From positions 1 through 64,000 of IMG/VR virus record IMGVR_UViG_3300031857_000105: a DNA stretch of 64,000 bases. The stretch is one strand, 5' to 3'. The notes under the pieces were generated by a model. That model was given only the letters and a program-made list of their open reading frames with translations. It ran no database searches and was not told the DNA's origin. Within the stretch, counting starts at the first letter, position 1. Every line of letters starts with the position of its first letter. Source of the DNA: a virus. Made by a program: the position numbers and the translations under genes. Of the stretch, positions 1 to 9,600 are shown one piece after another.

Positions 1-21
1 CCAGCACAGCCTGCTGCATAA
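1..21 (+). CDS. C-terminal end of an upstream gene (possible)
   Basis: Frame 1 reads six codons (P-A-Q-P-A-A) and then TAA. In T4-like phages the portal gene gp20 usually lies just upstream of gp67, so this could be the end of a gp20-region gene. Six codons cannot identify it. A frame-2 reading runs to a TAG at 55-57 and is an alternative. Confidence 0.25.
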   Translation, partial: PAQPAA

Positions 22-32
22 ATATCCTATTG

Positions 33-56
33 AAACTGTCAAAACTGACTGTTTTT
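33..56 (+). terminator. Weak terminator-like hairpin before gp67
   Basis: Arms 33-40 and 47-54 form seven pairs with one T-T mismatch around a 6-base loop, and the T run 52-56 follows. The stem is short and imperfect, so it may be a weak attenuator rather than a full stop. Confidence 0.3.
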
Positions 57-87
57 AGGGTATTTCCATACCGTTTTTAATTTAATA

Positions 88-95
88 TGTAAATA
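88..95 (+). promoter_or_regulatory. Putative late promoter before the prohead operon
   Basis: TGTAAATA ends 38 bases before the gp67 ATG. It keeps the TAAATA core of the T4 late -10 element. A second match, CATAAATA, lies at 17-24 and overlaps the upstream stop codon. The region is AT-rich, so chance matches are possible, but the position before a late gene block is right. Confidence 0.4.
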
Positions 96-133
96 TAATA
101 CAGCCTTGTCATCAACCCACAGGAGAATAAAAC

Positions 134-1024
134 ATGACTGACCGCAATCAATTTGAAGCCATGCTTGAGGCATTGATCAATGAAGATCAAGAAACAGCAA
201 AAGAAATTTTTCATAATATTGTAGTAGCAAAATCACGTGAAATTTACGAAGAATTGCTATCAGAAGACTTTGATTTAGAAGAAGCTTCTAAAGACGAAGA
301 TGAAGACGAAGACAAAAAAGCTAAGAAAGATGAAGACGATCTAGACGAAGCTTTTGGTGAAGAAGAAGGTGAAGAAGAAGAAAGTGAAGAAGAACCTTCA
401 GACGATTCAGACGTTGGCGGCGATGCAACTGATGATATGATTGGTGACGTTTCTGACGAAGAAGACGACAGCGAAGACCTATCCGACGAAGAGCAAACAG
501 ATCGTATTTTAGATCTAGAAGACGCTCTAGAAGAATTAAAAGCAGAATTTGAAGAACTAATGGCCGGCGAACAAGGCGAACCAGAAATGGGCGACGACAT
601 GGGCATGGATGCACCAGAAATGGGCGACGACATGGGCATGGATAGCAAAATGGGCGAAATGGGCATGGGCGACATGGAAGAACCACAAGACGAACTACAA
701 CGTTTTATGGAATATGTTGACAAAGTAGCACTTCCAAAGCACGGCGACAATGGTGCAAACACTAAATCAATCGTAGCTGGTAAGAACGATATGGGCGGTA
801 CAACTGCTAATATCGCTAAAGGCGGCGAAGCTAAAGGTGAAGGCACAAAAGGTGGCTTGTTGAATCCAGCTGCAAAAGTTGACGATGCAGGTAACATCAA
901 CAAACCAGGCGGCAACGCAGGCAAGACAGCTTTCAAGAAGAAAGAACCTGGCCACGGTGCTGAGAAGAAAGGTAACGGCGAATCAGCTGATATTAAAACA
1001 TCGCTAATTGGCTCACGTAAGTAA
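134..1024 (+). CDS. gp67: Prohead core protein (gp67-like)
   Basis: 296 residues. The N-terminus (about 6-50) is helical and matches T4 gp67 in layout (a short EAL-type helix followed by a helix rich in A, K and E). A very acidic Asp/Glu run follows (about 52-125), as in gp67. T4 gp67 is a roughly 80-residue scaffold-core protein; this one is far longer. It adds two copies of a Met-Gly-Asp repeat near residues 154-172 and a Gly/Lys-rich basic tail. Glu-Ala sites of the L-x-E type (LEE/A, LDE/A near 48-75) fit cleavage by the gp21 protease. It is first in the order gp67-gp21-gp22-gp23, as in T4. An AGGAG ribosome site precedes the ATG. The function is inferred from the N-terminus and context. 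Confidence 0.75.
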   Translation: MTDRNQFEAMLEALINEDQETAKEIFHNIVVAKSREIYEELLSEDFDLEEASKDEDEDEDKKAKKDEDDLDEAFGEEEGEEEESEEEPSDDSDVGGDATDDMIGDVSDEEDDSEDLSDEEQTDRILDLEDALEELKAEFEELMAGEQGEPEMGDDMGMDAPEMGDDMGMDSKMGEMGMGDMEEPQDELQRFMEYVDKVALPKHGDNGANTKSIVAGKNDMGGTTANIAKGGEAKGEGTKGGLLNPAAKVDDAGNINKPGGNAGKTAFKKKEPGHGAEKKGNGESADIKTSLIGSRK

Positions 1025-1044
1025 TTAAACGAGACTAATAAAAT

Positions 1045-1674
1045 ATGTCTTTATACCTCCGAGAGAATCTCAGTTTCAACGAAGCAAAAATGATCGTTGA
1101 GTCTGATGACAAAGATGGGAAAAACTTATACATGTCCGGGATTTGTATCCAAGGCGGTATACGCAACGCTAACCAGCGTGTTTACCCTGTGAATGAGATT
1201 GGCAAGGCTGTCAAGACCCTGAACGATCAGATTCAAAACGGTTATTCAGTTCTCGGAGAAGTGGATCATCCAGATGATCTAAAAATTAACCTGGACCGCG
1301 TCAGTCACATGATAGTTAATATGTGGATGGACGGTCCAAATGGTTATGGTAAACTGAAAATTTTACCAACCCCAATGGGACAACTAATTCGCACAATGCT
1401 GGAAAGCGGAGTGAAGTTAGGTGTTAGTTCACGCGGATCCGGAAACGTCAAAGATGACGGTTCCGGTGAAGTATCAGATTTTGAGATTATCACAGTAGAT
1501 ATGGTAGCTCAACCTAGTGCTCCTGGAGCATATCCTACACCAATTTATGAACACTTGATGAATAGTCGTGGTGGTCTTAGTGCCTTGCGTATAGCGCAAG
1601 AGGTGAAAGGGGATCCTAAAGCACAAAAATATCTCAAAGAGAGCTTATTAGGTATAATAAGCAGACTCCAATAA
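1045..1674 (+). CDS. gp21: Prohead core protease
   Basis: 209 residues, close to T4 gp21 (212). This serine protease of the T4/herpesvirus prohead protease type cleaves scaffold, core and capsid proteins during head maturation. Visible family marks are GEVDHP with His75 and GVSSRG with Ser128/Ser129, the likely catalytic His and Ser, followed by a beta-rich stretch ending in VAQPSAPGA. An IVE/S site near residues 17-20 could serve for removal of its own N-terminus. It lies 20 bases after gp67 and 13 before gp22. The ribosome site is weak, so translation may be partly coupled. Family membership is very likely; the exact catalytic Ser is not certain. Confidence 0.93.
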   Translation: MSLYLRENLSFNEAKMIVESDDKDGKNLYMSGICIQGGIRNANQRVYPVNEIGKAVKTLNDQIQNGYSVLGEVDHPDDLKINLDRVSHMIVNMWMDGPNGYGKLKILPTPMGQLIRTMLESGVKLGVSSRGSGNVKDDGSGEVSDFEIITVDMVAQPSAPGAYPTPIYEHLMNSRGGLSALRIAQEVKGDPKAQKYLKESLLGIISRLQ

Positions 1675-1687
1675 CAAGGAGAATCAC

Positions 1688-2782
1688 ATGTTGGATGCAC
1701 TAAAACAATTATTTGAAAACAACGTGATTTCTGAAGAGATCAAAGCATCAATTGAAGCCGCTTGGGAAGCTCGCATTGTCGAGAACCGTGAACAAGTAGC
1801 TGAACAACTACGCGAAGAATTTGCTCAAAAATATGAGCATGACAAGCAAACTATGGTAGAAGCTGTTGATCGCATGATTACAGATCAACTATCACAAGAG
1901 CTTGTTGAATTTGCCGATGACCGTAAGCAATTAGCAGAAATGAAAGTCAAGTATGCTCAAAAGATGAAAGCAGATGCTGCCGTAATGAAGGAATTCGTTA
2001 GCCGTCAGTTAGCTGCAGAAGTCAAAGAGTTACATGAAGATCAAGTGGTAATGGCTAACAAATTTGGTAAATTAGAACAATTCGTTGTAGAAGCTTTGGC
2101 CGAAGAAATCGCAGAGTTTTACAAAGATAAAAAGGACCTAGCAGAAACGAAAGTTCGCTTGGTTCGTGAAGGTCGCGCACAACTCACTAAGGTAAAACAA
2201 CAGTTTGTAGAACGTGCAGCTAAGATGGTCGAAGGTGTTGTAACAACAGGTCTTAAGACTGAAATTACATCACTAAAAGAAGACATCGAAGCAGCTCGTC
2301 GTGCAGACTTTGGTCGCAAGTTATTTGAAGCTTTTGCTCAAGAATATCAAGCGTCATACCTAAATGAGAAGTCAGAAACTGCAAAATTACTCAAGGTCAT
2401 AGACATGAAGACTGTCGCTGTTCAAGAAGCTGCTAAAGCTATTGAAGAAGCTCAGACTATCGTAGAAAGTAAAGAAGCAGAAATTGCCGCTTTGAAAGAA
2501 GCGCAAACACGCAAAGAAATCATGAATGAGTTACTTGCTCCGTTAAACTCAGAGCAACGTGAAATCATGGGTGAGTTAATGGAGAGTGTGAAAACTACAA
2601 AACTTAATGAAAGTTTTGAAAAGTATCTCCCAGCTGTCATAGCTGGAAAAGCTCCGCAGAAGAAACAGGCACTTGTAGAGGCTAAAGAAATTACAGGAAA
2701 CAAAGTTTCCAACAGCAACCGTAGCAGCGAGAACGACAATAACATTATTGACATTCGTCGCCTTGCTGGACTAAAAATTTAA
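1688..2782 (+). CDS. gp22: Prohead scaffolding protein
   Basis: 364 residues, longer than T4 gp22 (269). It is almost wholly charged alpha-helix and coiled coil, rich in E, K, Q and A with very few aromatic residues, as expected for the core scaffold around which the shell assembles and which gp21 later degrades. The C-terminus carries IDIRRLAGL just before the stop; a related ISRLAGI occurs in the 772-residue protein near 62.6 kb. AAGGAG lies directly before the ATG. Its place between the protease and the major capsid gene is the T4 order. No enzymatic motif is present. Confidence 0.9.
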   Translation: MLDALKQLFENNVISEEIKASIEAAWEARIVENREQVAEQLREEFAQKYEHDKQTMVEAVDRMITDQLSQELVEFADDRKQLAEMKVKYAQKMKADAAVMKEFVSRQLAAEVKELHEDQVVMANKFGKLEQFVVEALAEEIAEFYKDKKDLAETKVRLVREGRAQLTKVKQQFVERAAKMVEGVVTTGLKTEITSLKEDIEAARRADFGRKLFEAFAQEYQASYLNEKSETAKLLKVIDMKTVAVQEAAKAIEEAQTIVESKEAEIAALKEAQTRKEIMNELLAPLNSEQREIMGELMESVKTTKLNESFEKYLPAVIAGKAPQKKQALVEAKEITGNKVSNSNRSSENDNNIIDIRRLAGLKI

Positions 2783-2794
2783 GGAGAAATTTAA

Positions 2795-3955
2795 ATGTCA
2801 GAACTACTATCAAGCCGTTGGGCAGAGACTAAGGAAGCTCTTTTAGAAGGCCTACAAGGCACTAAAAAATCAGTAATGGGCGTGACTCTAGAAAATACTA
2901 AAAAGTATCTTCAAGAATCTGCTACAGCTGGTGCCACTTCTGCCGGCAACGTCGCAACACTAAATCGCGTGATCCTTCCAGTGATTCGTCGCGTTATGCC
3001 AACCGTTATTGCTAACGAGTTAGTTGGTGTACAACCAATGACTGGACCAGTTGGTCAAATCCACACATTGCGTGTTCGTTATTCGGACTCATCAGGCAAT
3101 GCTGGTGTAACTGCTGGTGAAGAGGCATTAAGCCCATTCAAGATTGCTGAAGGCTATTCAGCTGATTCTACAGGTCGTGCTGTTTCTACAGCTAGCCTAG
3201 AAGGTCAAGCTGGTAAGCGTATGAGCATTCAAATCTTGAAACAAACAGTTGAAGCTAAAACTCGTAAATTGTCTGCTCGTTGGACATTCGAGGCTGCTCA
3301 AGATGCACAAGCCCAACAAGGTATTGACATCGAAGCAGAAGTTATGGCTGCTTTAGCTCAAGAAATTACTGCTGAAATCGACCAAGAGATCCTAGCTTCA
3401 TTGCTAAGTCTTGCAGGTACAGCAGTTGAGTCTTTTGACCAAAACGCTGTTTCAGGTACAGCAACATTCGTTGGTGATGAACACGCTGCACTAGCTGTTC
3501 AAATCAATCGTGTTAGCAACTTGATTGCTCAGCGTACACGTCGTGGTGCTGGTAACTGGGCCGTTGTAAGCCCATACGCTTTGACAATTCTACAAAGCGC
3601 AACAACATCAGCATTTGCTCGTACAACAGAAGGTACTTTCGAAGCTCCAACAAACACCAAGTTAGTTGGTACATTGAACAGTGCAATGAAAGTGTATGTA
3701 AACACATACGCAACAGACACAACAGACATCCTTATTGGTTATAAGGGTTCAAGCGAGTCTGATGCAGCAGCTTTCTACTGCCCATACATCCCATTGATGT
3801 CAAGCGGTGTTGTGTTAGATCCATCAACATTTGAACCAGTCGTATCATTCATGACACGTTATGGTTATGTTGAGTTGACAAACACAGCTTCTTCTCTAGG
3901 TAACGCAGCTGACTACCTAGGTCGTATTGCTATCCAGAACGTTTCTTTCAAGTAA
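2795..3955 (+). CDS. gp23: Major capsid protein
   Basis: 386 residues, notably shorter than T4 gp23 (521). After an N-terminal helical delta region comes the gp23 signature: an IRRVMPTVIANELVGVQPM segment (residues 63-81) and then GPVGQIHTLRVRY, matching the mature N-terminus of T4 gp23. A gp21-type site, Y-L-Q-E/S, predicts cleavage after Glu41. The rest is the HK97-type shell fold. The C-terminal part has SFMTRYGYVELTN. AAGGAG precedes the ATG by the usual distance. A strong terminator follows. High expression is expected, and the codon use is regular. No gp24 vertex paralogue is seen in the window. Confidence 0.97.
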   Translation: MSELLSSRWAETKEALLEGLQGTKKSVMGVTLENTKKYLQESATAGATSAGNVATLNRVILPVIRRVMPTVIANELVGVQPMTGPVGQIHTLRVRYSDSSGNAGVTAGEEALSPFKIAEGYSADSTGRAVSTASLEGQAGKRMSIQILKQTVEAKTRKLSARWTFEAAQDAQAQQGIDIEAEVMAALAQEITAEIDQEILASLLSLAGTAVESFDQNAVSGTATFVGDEHAALAVQINRVSNLIAQRTRRGAGNWAVVSPYALTILQSATTSAFARTTEGTFEAPTNTKLVGTLNSAMKVYVNTYATDTTDILIGYKGSSESDAAAFYCPYIPLMSSGVVLDPSTFEPVVSFMTRYGYVELTNTASSLGNAADYLGRIAIQNVSFK

Positions 3956-3978
3956 TCCGTTACTTAAAGCAACAAATC

Positions 3979-4006
3979 AAAAAGGACTCTTCGGAGTCCT
4001 TTTTTT
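3979..4006 (+). terminator. Strong intrinsic terminator after gp23
   Basis: An 11-bp perfect stem, 3979-3989 with 3994-4004, closes on a TTCG tetraloop and runs into T residues. It ends the prohead and capsid operon. A near twin with the same TTCG loop lies before gp17. Confidence 0.93.
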
Positions 4007-4012
4007 ATCTCA

Positions 4013-4020
4013 GCTAAATA
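4013..4020 (+). promoter_or_regulatory. Late promoter of the first fibre block
   Basis: GCTAAATA lies just after the gp23 terminator. The same ten bases CAGCTAAATA recur at 9851-9860 before the second large fibre gene. The gene starts 88 bases downstream, so the transcript has a long leader. Confidence 0.75.
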
Positions 4021-4030
4021 CATAGTAATG

Positions 4031-4086
4031 ATTCACATGGTGTGAATTTTATGCGGTAACCCACCGCGTACGGCCTAGAACGCCGT
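4031..4086 (+). promoter_or_regulatory. Structured 5' leader of three stem-loops
   Basis: Three adjacent hairpins fill the leader. The first pairs 4031-4037 with 4041-4047 (7 bp, 3-base loop). The second pairs 4051-4057 with 4063-4069 (7 bp including one G-T pair). The third pairs 4070-4074 with 4082-4086. A clean AAGGAG ribosome site follows. The motif TGCGGTAAnCCA at 4052-4063 recurs in the leader at 9903-9914. The role is unknown; transcript stability or translational control are possible. Confidence 0.55.
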
Positions 4087-4108
4087 TATTTCTTAAGGAG
4101 AAAATAAA

Positions 4109-4834
4109 ATGGGACGTCCTTTAAACAAAAAATATTTCGCTAACACAAACTATCAAGATTTTGGTACAGCAGGTGTTGGCGGTGAATCAGTTGCCAGTGT
4201 TACAGCACCAGCAGGTACATTAGCAGATCTTGAAACAGGTACATTTACAATCCCAGCGGCTAGCATTACTGCCCCCCAGATCACGGGCGGTGCTAAACCA
4301 GTTTTACAAGTAGTAGTAACTGGCGCAACAACTTATACTGTTACAGTAGTATCAGCAGGTTCAGGATATACTTCTGCACCAACTATTACATTTAACGGTT
4401 CGATTACCGGCGGAACTGCTTCAGGCAGTGCAACACCAGTAGCAACATTAACAAGCGGTGCAAGTGCTCGTCAAAACGGCATTAAAGCAGAAACACAATA
4501 TGGTTCAGGCGATTCAGAAATCCTTACTGGTGACGTTATCAAACAAGTTAGTACAAAACGTTACAAAGTTCAAACTAGCCAAGCTACTAGTATTTTCAAA
4601 CTAGTTACAACTGAAACTAAAGGTGAAGGCGAAATGAGTATTATGGCTACTGACAGTGCAGGCGGTACATACCTTGTTGCTAAATTAACAGCTCGTCAAG
4701 CAGTATTAGTTCCAACAGCAAACGCTCACGGCGGATCAAGCTCAGCAGGAACGCAATTTGCTAGCGGCACTGGTGCAAAGTGGACATTTGGATCTGCCAT
4801 AGTAGACGATACTGTTACTATTGCTAATCAATAA
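4109..4834 (+). CDS. Virion structural protein, MGRPLNKKYF type
   Basis: 241 residues. It begins MGRPLNKKYF, a start I recognise from conserved structural proteins of marine T4-like phages. The middle (about 65-115) is a Gly/Ser/Thr-rich beta repeat of the type VVSAGSGYTSAPTITF, which also occurs in the giant fibres here (for example near 31.7 kb). The C-terminal half (KRYKVQTSQATS onward) is beta-rich with no catalytic motif. It is the first gene of the surface-protein block, behind its own late promoter and structured leader with a strong AAGGAG site. Capsid decoration or fibre attachment are both possible, and the sequence does not decide between them. Confidence 0.65.
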   Translation: MGRPLNKKYFANTNYQDFGTAGVGGESVASVTAPAGTLADLETGTFTIPAASITAPQITGGAKPVLQVVVTGATTYTVTVVSAGSGYTSAPTITFNGSITGGTASGSATPVATLTSGASARQNGIKAETQYGSGDSEILTGDVIKQVSTKRYKVQTSQATSIFKLVTTETKGEGEMSIMATDSAGGTYLVAKLTARQAVLVPTANAHGGSSSAGTQFASGTGAKWTFGSAIVDDTVTIANQ

Positions 4835-4862
4835 TTATCGTATCCTAGTTTAAGGATTATAC

Positions 4863-5804
4863 ATGTCAAAGATATTAAGAGTTAGCGAAAGCGACTATAG
4901 AGTTAAAGTTAAGGACACTGGAACAATTACCCTTGACACAGGTGTGGAACAAGGCACCGTTGTAATTACTGGTGATTTATTAGTTAAAGGTAATACAACT
5001 ACAGTTGATACAGCTAACCTTTCTATCGAAGACAATTTAATTTTATTAAACAAAGGCGAATCTGGAGCAGGAGTCACAGAAGGAACATCGGGCATTGAAA
5101 TAGACAGAGGATCACTTCCAAACGCTCAATTTTTGTGGGATGAGACAACTGATAAATTTAAAATTCAGTTAGATAACAATTCATTAGCATCAATTGTTGT
5201 AGGTAGTGTTGCAACAGACCCATCGTTAAATCTTAGATTTGACATGCAGGCAGGCGCAGGCACTTTAAGAATTATCAACTCAACAGGTTATGAAAGTCGT
5301 GTGTTAGATGCAAACGACATTCCAAATAAAAAATATGTAAATGATTATGTATTTGCAACTGGCGGTTCTGCTGTTGTTAGTTTATTTAAATATCCTGTAG
5401 GAGTTCCAGTTTCTGCTTCTGACACATTAGGCGAAGCACTAGCATCCAGTATTAAATTCTGGGTAAGAAGTGGCGGCAGTTTAAATCAAAGAGCACAGAT
5501 TACAGCACAAGGTTTAGATGTTGATAACGTTAACATTTTAGATAATACAATTTTAAATTCTTCAGTAAGTAACAATTTAGTTCTTACTGCAAACAATACA
5601 CACGTTGAAATTAATGGAATTTTAAATTTAGATGATAAAACAGCACCGTCTGCAACCGGTGGAACATCAAGAATATACTCTCGTTCGGGGACAGCAGTCA
5701 CTGATTTTGAATTATACAACAGCGGAGTTTTTATTACTAACAGTAGAACTCAAGATGAAATCGTAGTTAAAAATAGAGCATTACTACTAAGTATGCTTTT
5801 CTAA
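4863..5804 (+). CDS. Tail-fibre-like structural protein
   Basis: 313 residues. Short beta-strand repeats follow the pattern of the giant fibres: GDLLVKGNTTTVDTANLSIEDNLILLNKG near residues 38-65, then a hydrophobic/Thr/Asn-rich stretch with NGILNLDD. A trimeric fibre shaft or connector is likely. It has no signal peptide, membrane segment or enzyme motif. It lies 28 bases after the previous gene with an AAGGA site, and 9 bases before a small beta protein. The role in the virion is inferred from repeat type and context only. Confidence 0.6.
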   Translation: MSKILRVSESDYRVKVKDTGTITLDTGVEQGTVVITGDLLVKGNTTTVDTANLSIEDNLILLNKGESGAGVTEGTSGIEIDRGSLPNAQFLWDETTDKFKIQLDNNSLASIVVGSVATDPSLNLRFDMQAGAGTLRIINSTGYESRVLDANDIPNKKYVNDYVFATGGSAVVSLFKYPVGVPVSASDTLGEALASSIKFWVRSGGSLNQRAQITAQGLDVDNVNILDNTILNSSVSNNLVLTANNTHVEINGILNLDDKTAPSATGGTSRIYSRSGTAVTDFELYNSGVFITNSRTQDEIVVKNRALLLSMLF

Positions 5805-5813
5805 GGAATTTTT

Positions 5814-6134
5814 ATGGCAATTTATAACACAGCAATTACAGCAACATCAGAAGGAAGTTCAGATAAATTAGAATCTGGCACTGGTGTTCGTGCAATTACT
5901 ACTATCATTGTTTGTAATACTACAAACACTGACAAAACACTCACGTTATATGCTGTGCCTACCCCAGGAACAACTGCAAGTTCATCAAACATGATTGTAA
6001 ATGCACTAAATGTTCCTGCAGGTGATACTGTAAGTTTTGATCAAGAAAAGATGGTATTAGGAACTAGTGACCAAGTAAGAGCAATATGCTCAGCTAGTGG
6101 ATTAACAGCAACAGTAAGCACATTATTGGTATAA
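5814..6134 (+). CDS. Small beta-sandwich virion protein, paralogue 1
   Basis: 106 residues, nearly all beta strand. A Thr/Ser-rich N-terminus is followed by ITTIIVCNTTNTDKTLTLY, a loop, LNVPAGDTVSF and then a DQVRAICSASG strand pair. The same layout (strand with 'N-x-T', P-x-G/N turn, final two strands) is seen in the 110-residue protein at 14018 and the 117-residue protein at 34416. Each sits directly beside a fibre gene. They may be fibre-attachment or decoration subunits. It is translated from AAGGAAT close to the ATG, and its stop is one base from the next start. Confidence 0.6.
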   Translation: MAIYNTAITATSEGSSDKLESGTGVRAITTIIVCNTTNTDKTLTLYAVPTPGTTASSSNMIVNALNVPAGDTVSFDQEKMVLGTSDQVRAICSASGLTATVSTLLV

Positions 6135-6135
6135 T

Positions 6136-6687
6136 ATGAGATTTTTAAAAACACTTACTTTAAATCGTAGAGCAATTTACGATAGTCGTGTAGCACTAAC
6201 AACCAGCGATGATTTAACTCTTGCTGATAGCAGAACTATGATATTGCCAAAGAGCGATAGCACAGTAACTGGAGCAGTTGTCGGACAAATGCGTTATAAT
6301 ACTACTAACAATCAAGTTGAAGTATATCAGGGCGTTGGTGGTGGAGCAACATGGCGCAATTTACGTTTTAAGGAAGCTACACAAGTCACAACCGAAACAT
6401 ACACGGGTGATGGAACAAGCACAGTATTTGGTCCACTAAGTACTCAACCACCAACAGTAGTAGAAAGTGGCGCAACATGGACTGCCGCTAATTTAATTGT
6501 TATTGTTGGTAATGTATTTCAAATAGCAACAACAAACTATCTAGTACAAACAGGCACAGCTATAGGAACAGTTGGCGGCACTGATTATAGTACTGGACCA
6601 AATGCTTCAAAGTATTACATTAAATTTACATCAGCAAGCCCTGGACTTAGCACACCTATAGTTATTCTACACGGCTTTACGCAGTAA
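6136..6687 (+). CDS. Small tail-fibre-like protein
   Basis: 183 residues. Residues 1-80 contain MRYNTTNNQVEVYQG followed by TWRNL, the same end module found near the C-termini of the 1047- and 1347-residue adhesins (RYNT or RFNT, then EIFNG or EVYNG, then W). The C-terminal part is beta-rich with a YTGDGTSTVF-type repeat. It starts one base after the previous stop, so it is probably translated by coupling. A minor fibre or connector role is inferred; no enzyme motif is seen. Confidence 0.55.
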   Translation: MRFLKTLTLNRRAIYDSRVALTTSDDLTLADSRTMILPKSDSTVTGAVVGQMRYNTTNNQVEVYQGVGGGATWRNLRFKEATQVTTETYTGDGTSTVFGPLSTQPPTVVESGATWTAANLIVIVGNVFQIATTNYLVQTGTAIGTVGGTDYSTGPNASKYYIKFTSASPGLSTPIVILHGFTQ

Positions 6688-6696
6688 GGAGCACAC

Positions 6697-9600
6697 ATGG
6701 GCATTGAGCTAGGCAGAATTAGTGGCCCATTACTAGCAAGTAATCTTGTTCGTAAAAATTCCGGCGTTGGTGAAGAAAACTTAGCGTTTGAAACAAACCT
6801 ACTTTATCTTGATGTAATCAACGGCCGCATTGGTATCAAAACTAGCAGTCCAGCTGCCGGATATGCGTTATATGTTAACGGCAATATTCGAAGTGACGAT
6901 CTCGAAGTTCCAACTCAATTTGAAACTCCTAATTATGTAGTAAGCACAAATCGTATTCAAAATCTTGTAGATAAAATTTATCTACAACCAGACCAATCAA
7001 CAGATCCAAAAATTGCAGCTCCTAGAGTTGGAACATTAAATCTTAGAATTAGTGACCAACTTATTGAAAATATCACTAGCGGAAGTGATATTAATTTTAA
7101 TCCTAACGGCGATGGAAAAACATCCGTTACGTCTTCTGAAGTATATGTTGACGGCAACATACACGCAACTGGTGATATAACCTGGGACGGAAATATAACG
7201 TTTGGCAGCGATGACGCAGATAACGTTGAATTTTCAGCAGATGTTGACAGCCATATTATTCCAAATGTTAATAAACAATTTGATTTAGGATCAGCTAGTC
7301 AACGTTGGAATAACATATACACAAAAGACTTAACAGCAGAAAGTTTAACATACGATACTATTACAATTGACAACATAAATTTTTTGTTGACTCAAGGAAA
7401 TACTTATTATGTAAGTGCAAACGGAAATGACAGTTCTGTTGGCAATCATTTACACGGTACTTTCCGTACAATCAAACAAGCACTAACTGTTGCTCACGCA
7501 GGCGACACCGTTGTTATTTTTCCAGGTACGTACGAAGAAATATTTCCGTTAACTGTGCCAACAGGAGTAACAGTTAACGGTGCAGGTATTCGTGCAGTTA
7601 CAGTTAAACCTACTGCGGGTACAAATACTAATAATGCATTTTTATTAAACGGTGAAACAACTGTTAGCAACTTGACTGTTAGAGATTTTAATACAGGATA
7701 CGCATTTAGTTTTGCGCCTGGGTTTACCGTAACTAGCCGAAGTCCGTATGTACAAAATGTTACAGTAATAACAACAGGACCAAATGCAGGTAACGGCGCC
7801 TTAGTTGACGGTAGTTTAGCCAACAGCTCCAGTAAAGAAGCCAGTATGTTGTTTCACAGCGTAACAATGCTGATACCAAACGCAATTGGAGTAAAAGCAA
7901 CTAACGGTGCGAGAGTTGAATGGTTAAACTCATTTACCTACTTTGCTGAAAGAGGCTTGTACCTATTGCAAGGTACACTAGGGTTTGCCAGTCTTGGAGT
8001 TAAGTTTGGTGCCGAACTTCGTAGTATTGGCTCAGCAAACGTTTATGGTACATACGGCTCAGTAGCAGACGGTGCAAATACTTTAGCATATTTGATTGGT
8101 CATAATTTTGCTTACATTGGCACTGGTACTGATAGTGCTAATGATGCGTCATTAGTAATACAAGCTAACGAAGTCTTAGAGATCAACAACGGCCGCATTT
8201 ATTACGAAAGTGCTGATCACAAAGGCGATGTTAGAATTGGCGATATTTTTTATGTAAATCAAGAAACTGGAGACATTTCATTTAATGCGCAGGCATTATC
8301 GTTTAATCCATCTGGGTCTATTAGCGTAGAAGGAGGAACTAGTCCTTCTTACGTTGATAAGAATATGGTCATCAGCGGAAATATTAAAATATATGATAAT
8401 AATATTGACAGTTTATCTGGTCCAATTAATTTTTTAGCAAGCTCAGGATCGACCTACCTAAATACCAATGTGTTTGTTACAGGAAATACTACAGTTTCTT
8501 CAGACATTAACGTAGACGGTAATTTATATCTTGGAAATCAATCAACTGATAATATTACGGTATTTTCTAATCTAACACAAGATTTACTTCCTGATGATGT
8601 TGGCGGTCCGTTCACATTAGGAACAGATTCTAAGCGTTGGAATACGCTTTATGCAACATTACTAAATGTTGACGATGTTACACAGATATCATCTAATACT
8701 ATTACAACACTAACGACAGATACAAACTTAATACTGTCAGCAGCAGGAACAGGGCAAGTACAAGTTACAAATACAGATGTAGAAATTGATAATAGTTTAA
8801 CAGTTGGAAATACGTTAACTGTCAACGGCATTAGCAGTTTTCAAGATATTAATTTAACTGGGACAATAACTCAAACGGGAGATTGGGATCAGATTGGTAG
8901 CAGTAATGCTTATATTACTGGACTGTTTGCTAATAACAATATTGAAATTACAGGCAGTTCATATTTTGCAGTTCCGGACATCAAACTACAAAATAGTGAA
9001 ATTAGTGTTACTGCAACAGATAGCGATTTGACTTTAACTGGCGCAACAACAGGCGGCGTAGTTCTAGACCAGCGTTTAAAAATTAACAGTTCTACTATCA
9101 GTAACGTGTGGGCTAGTCCAACAACTGATACACAGCGAAGTGTTATACTTCAGCCTAATGGCACTGGAAATGTAACAATCACAGGAACAAATGCAGTAAA
9201 AATCCCAGTTGGTAATACGTCTACACGAACTATTGCAGCTGGAGAAATTCGATACAACGATGCAACAAATTTGTATGAAGGTGGTGCAGGCACTGGACTA
9301 ATCAGCTTCAACGGGTTATATGATTCTGATAGAAATACATACATAACAACTGGCGCAACTGACAATACAATATACTTTGGAACTAATAATGTTGTTAACA
9401 CCACATTAAACAGCACATCACTTAATTCTAACATTTTTGAAGCAGGCAATGTTCAACTAACAGGTAACACGTTATCAAATATTGTTTCTGGGAACGATTT
9501 AACATTCGCACCAGACGGTACTGGAAATACAATATTAAGTGGATTACCAATAAACCAAAATTACATTATAAATTCGTTAAACAGTTCGTTGAATTTAGAA

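Noticed and set aside
244-936. 230-codon minus-strand open frame opposite gp67
   Set aside because: Its Ser/Pro-rich text is the mirror of the Asp/Glu/Met/Gly-rich gp67 codons. No ribosome site or family match; gp67 is well supported.
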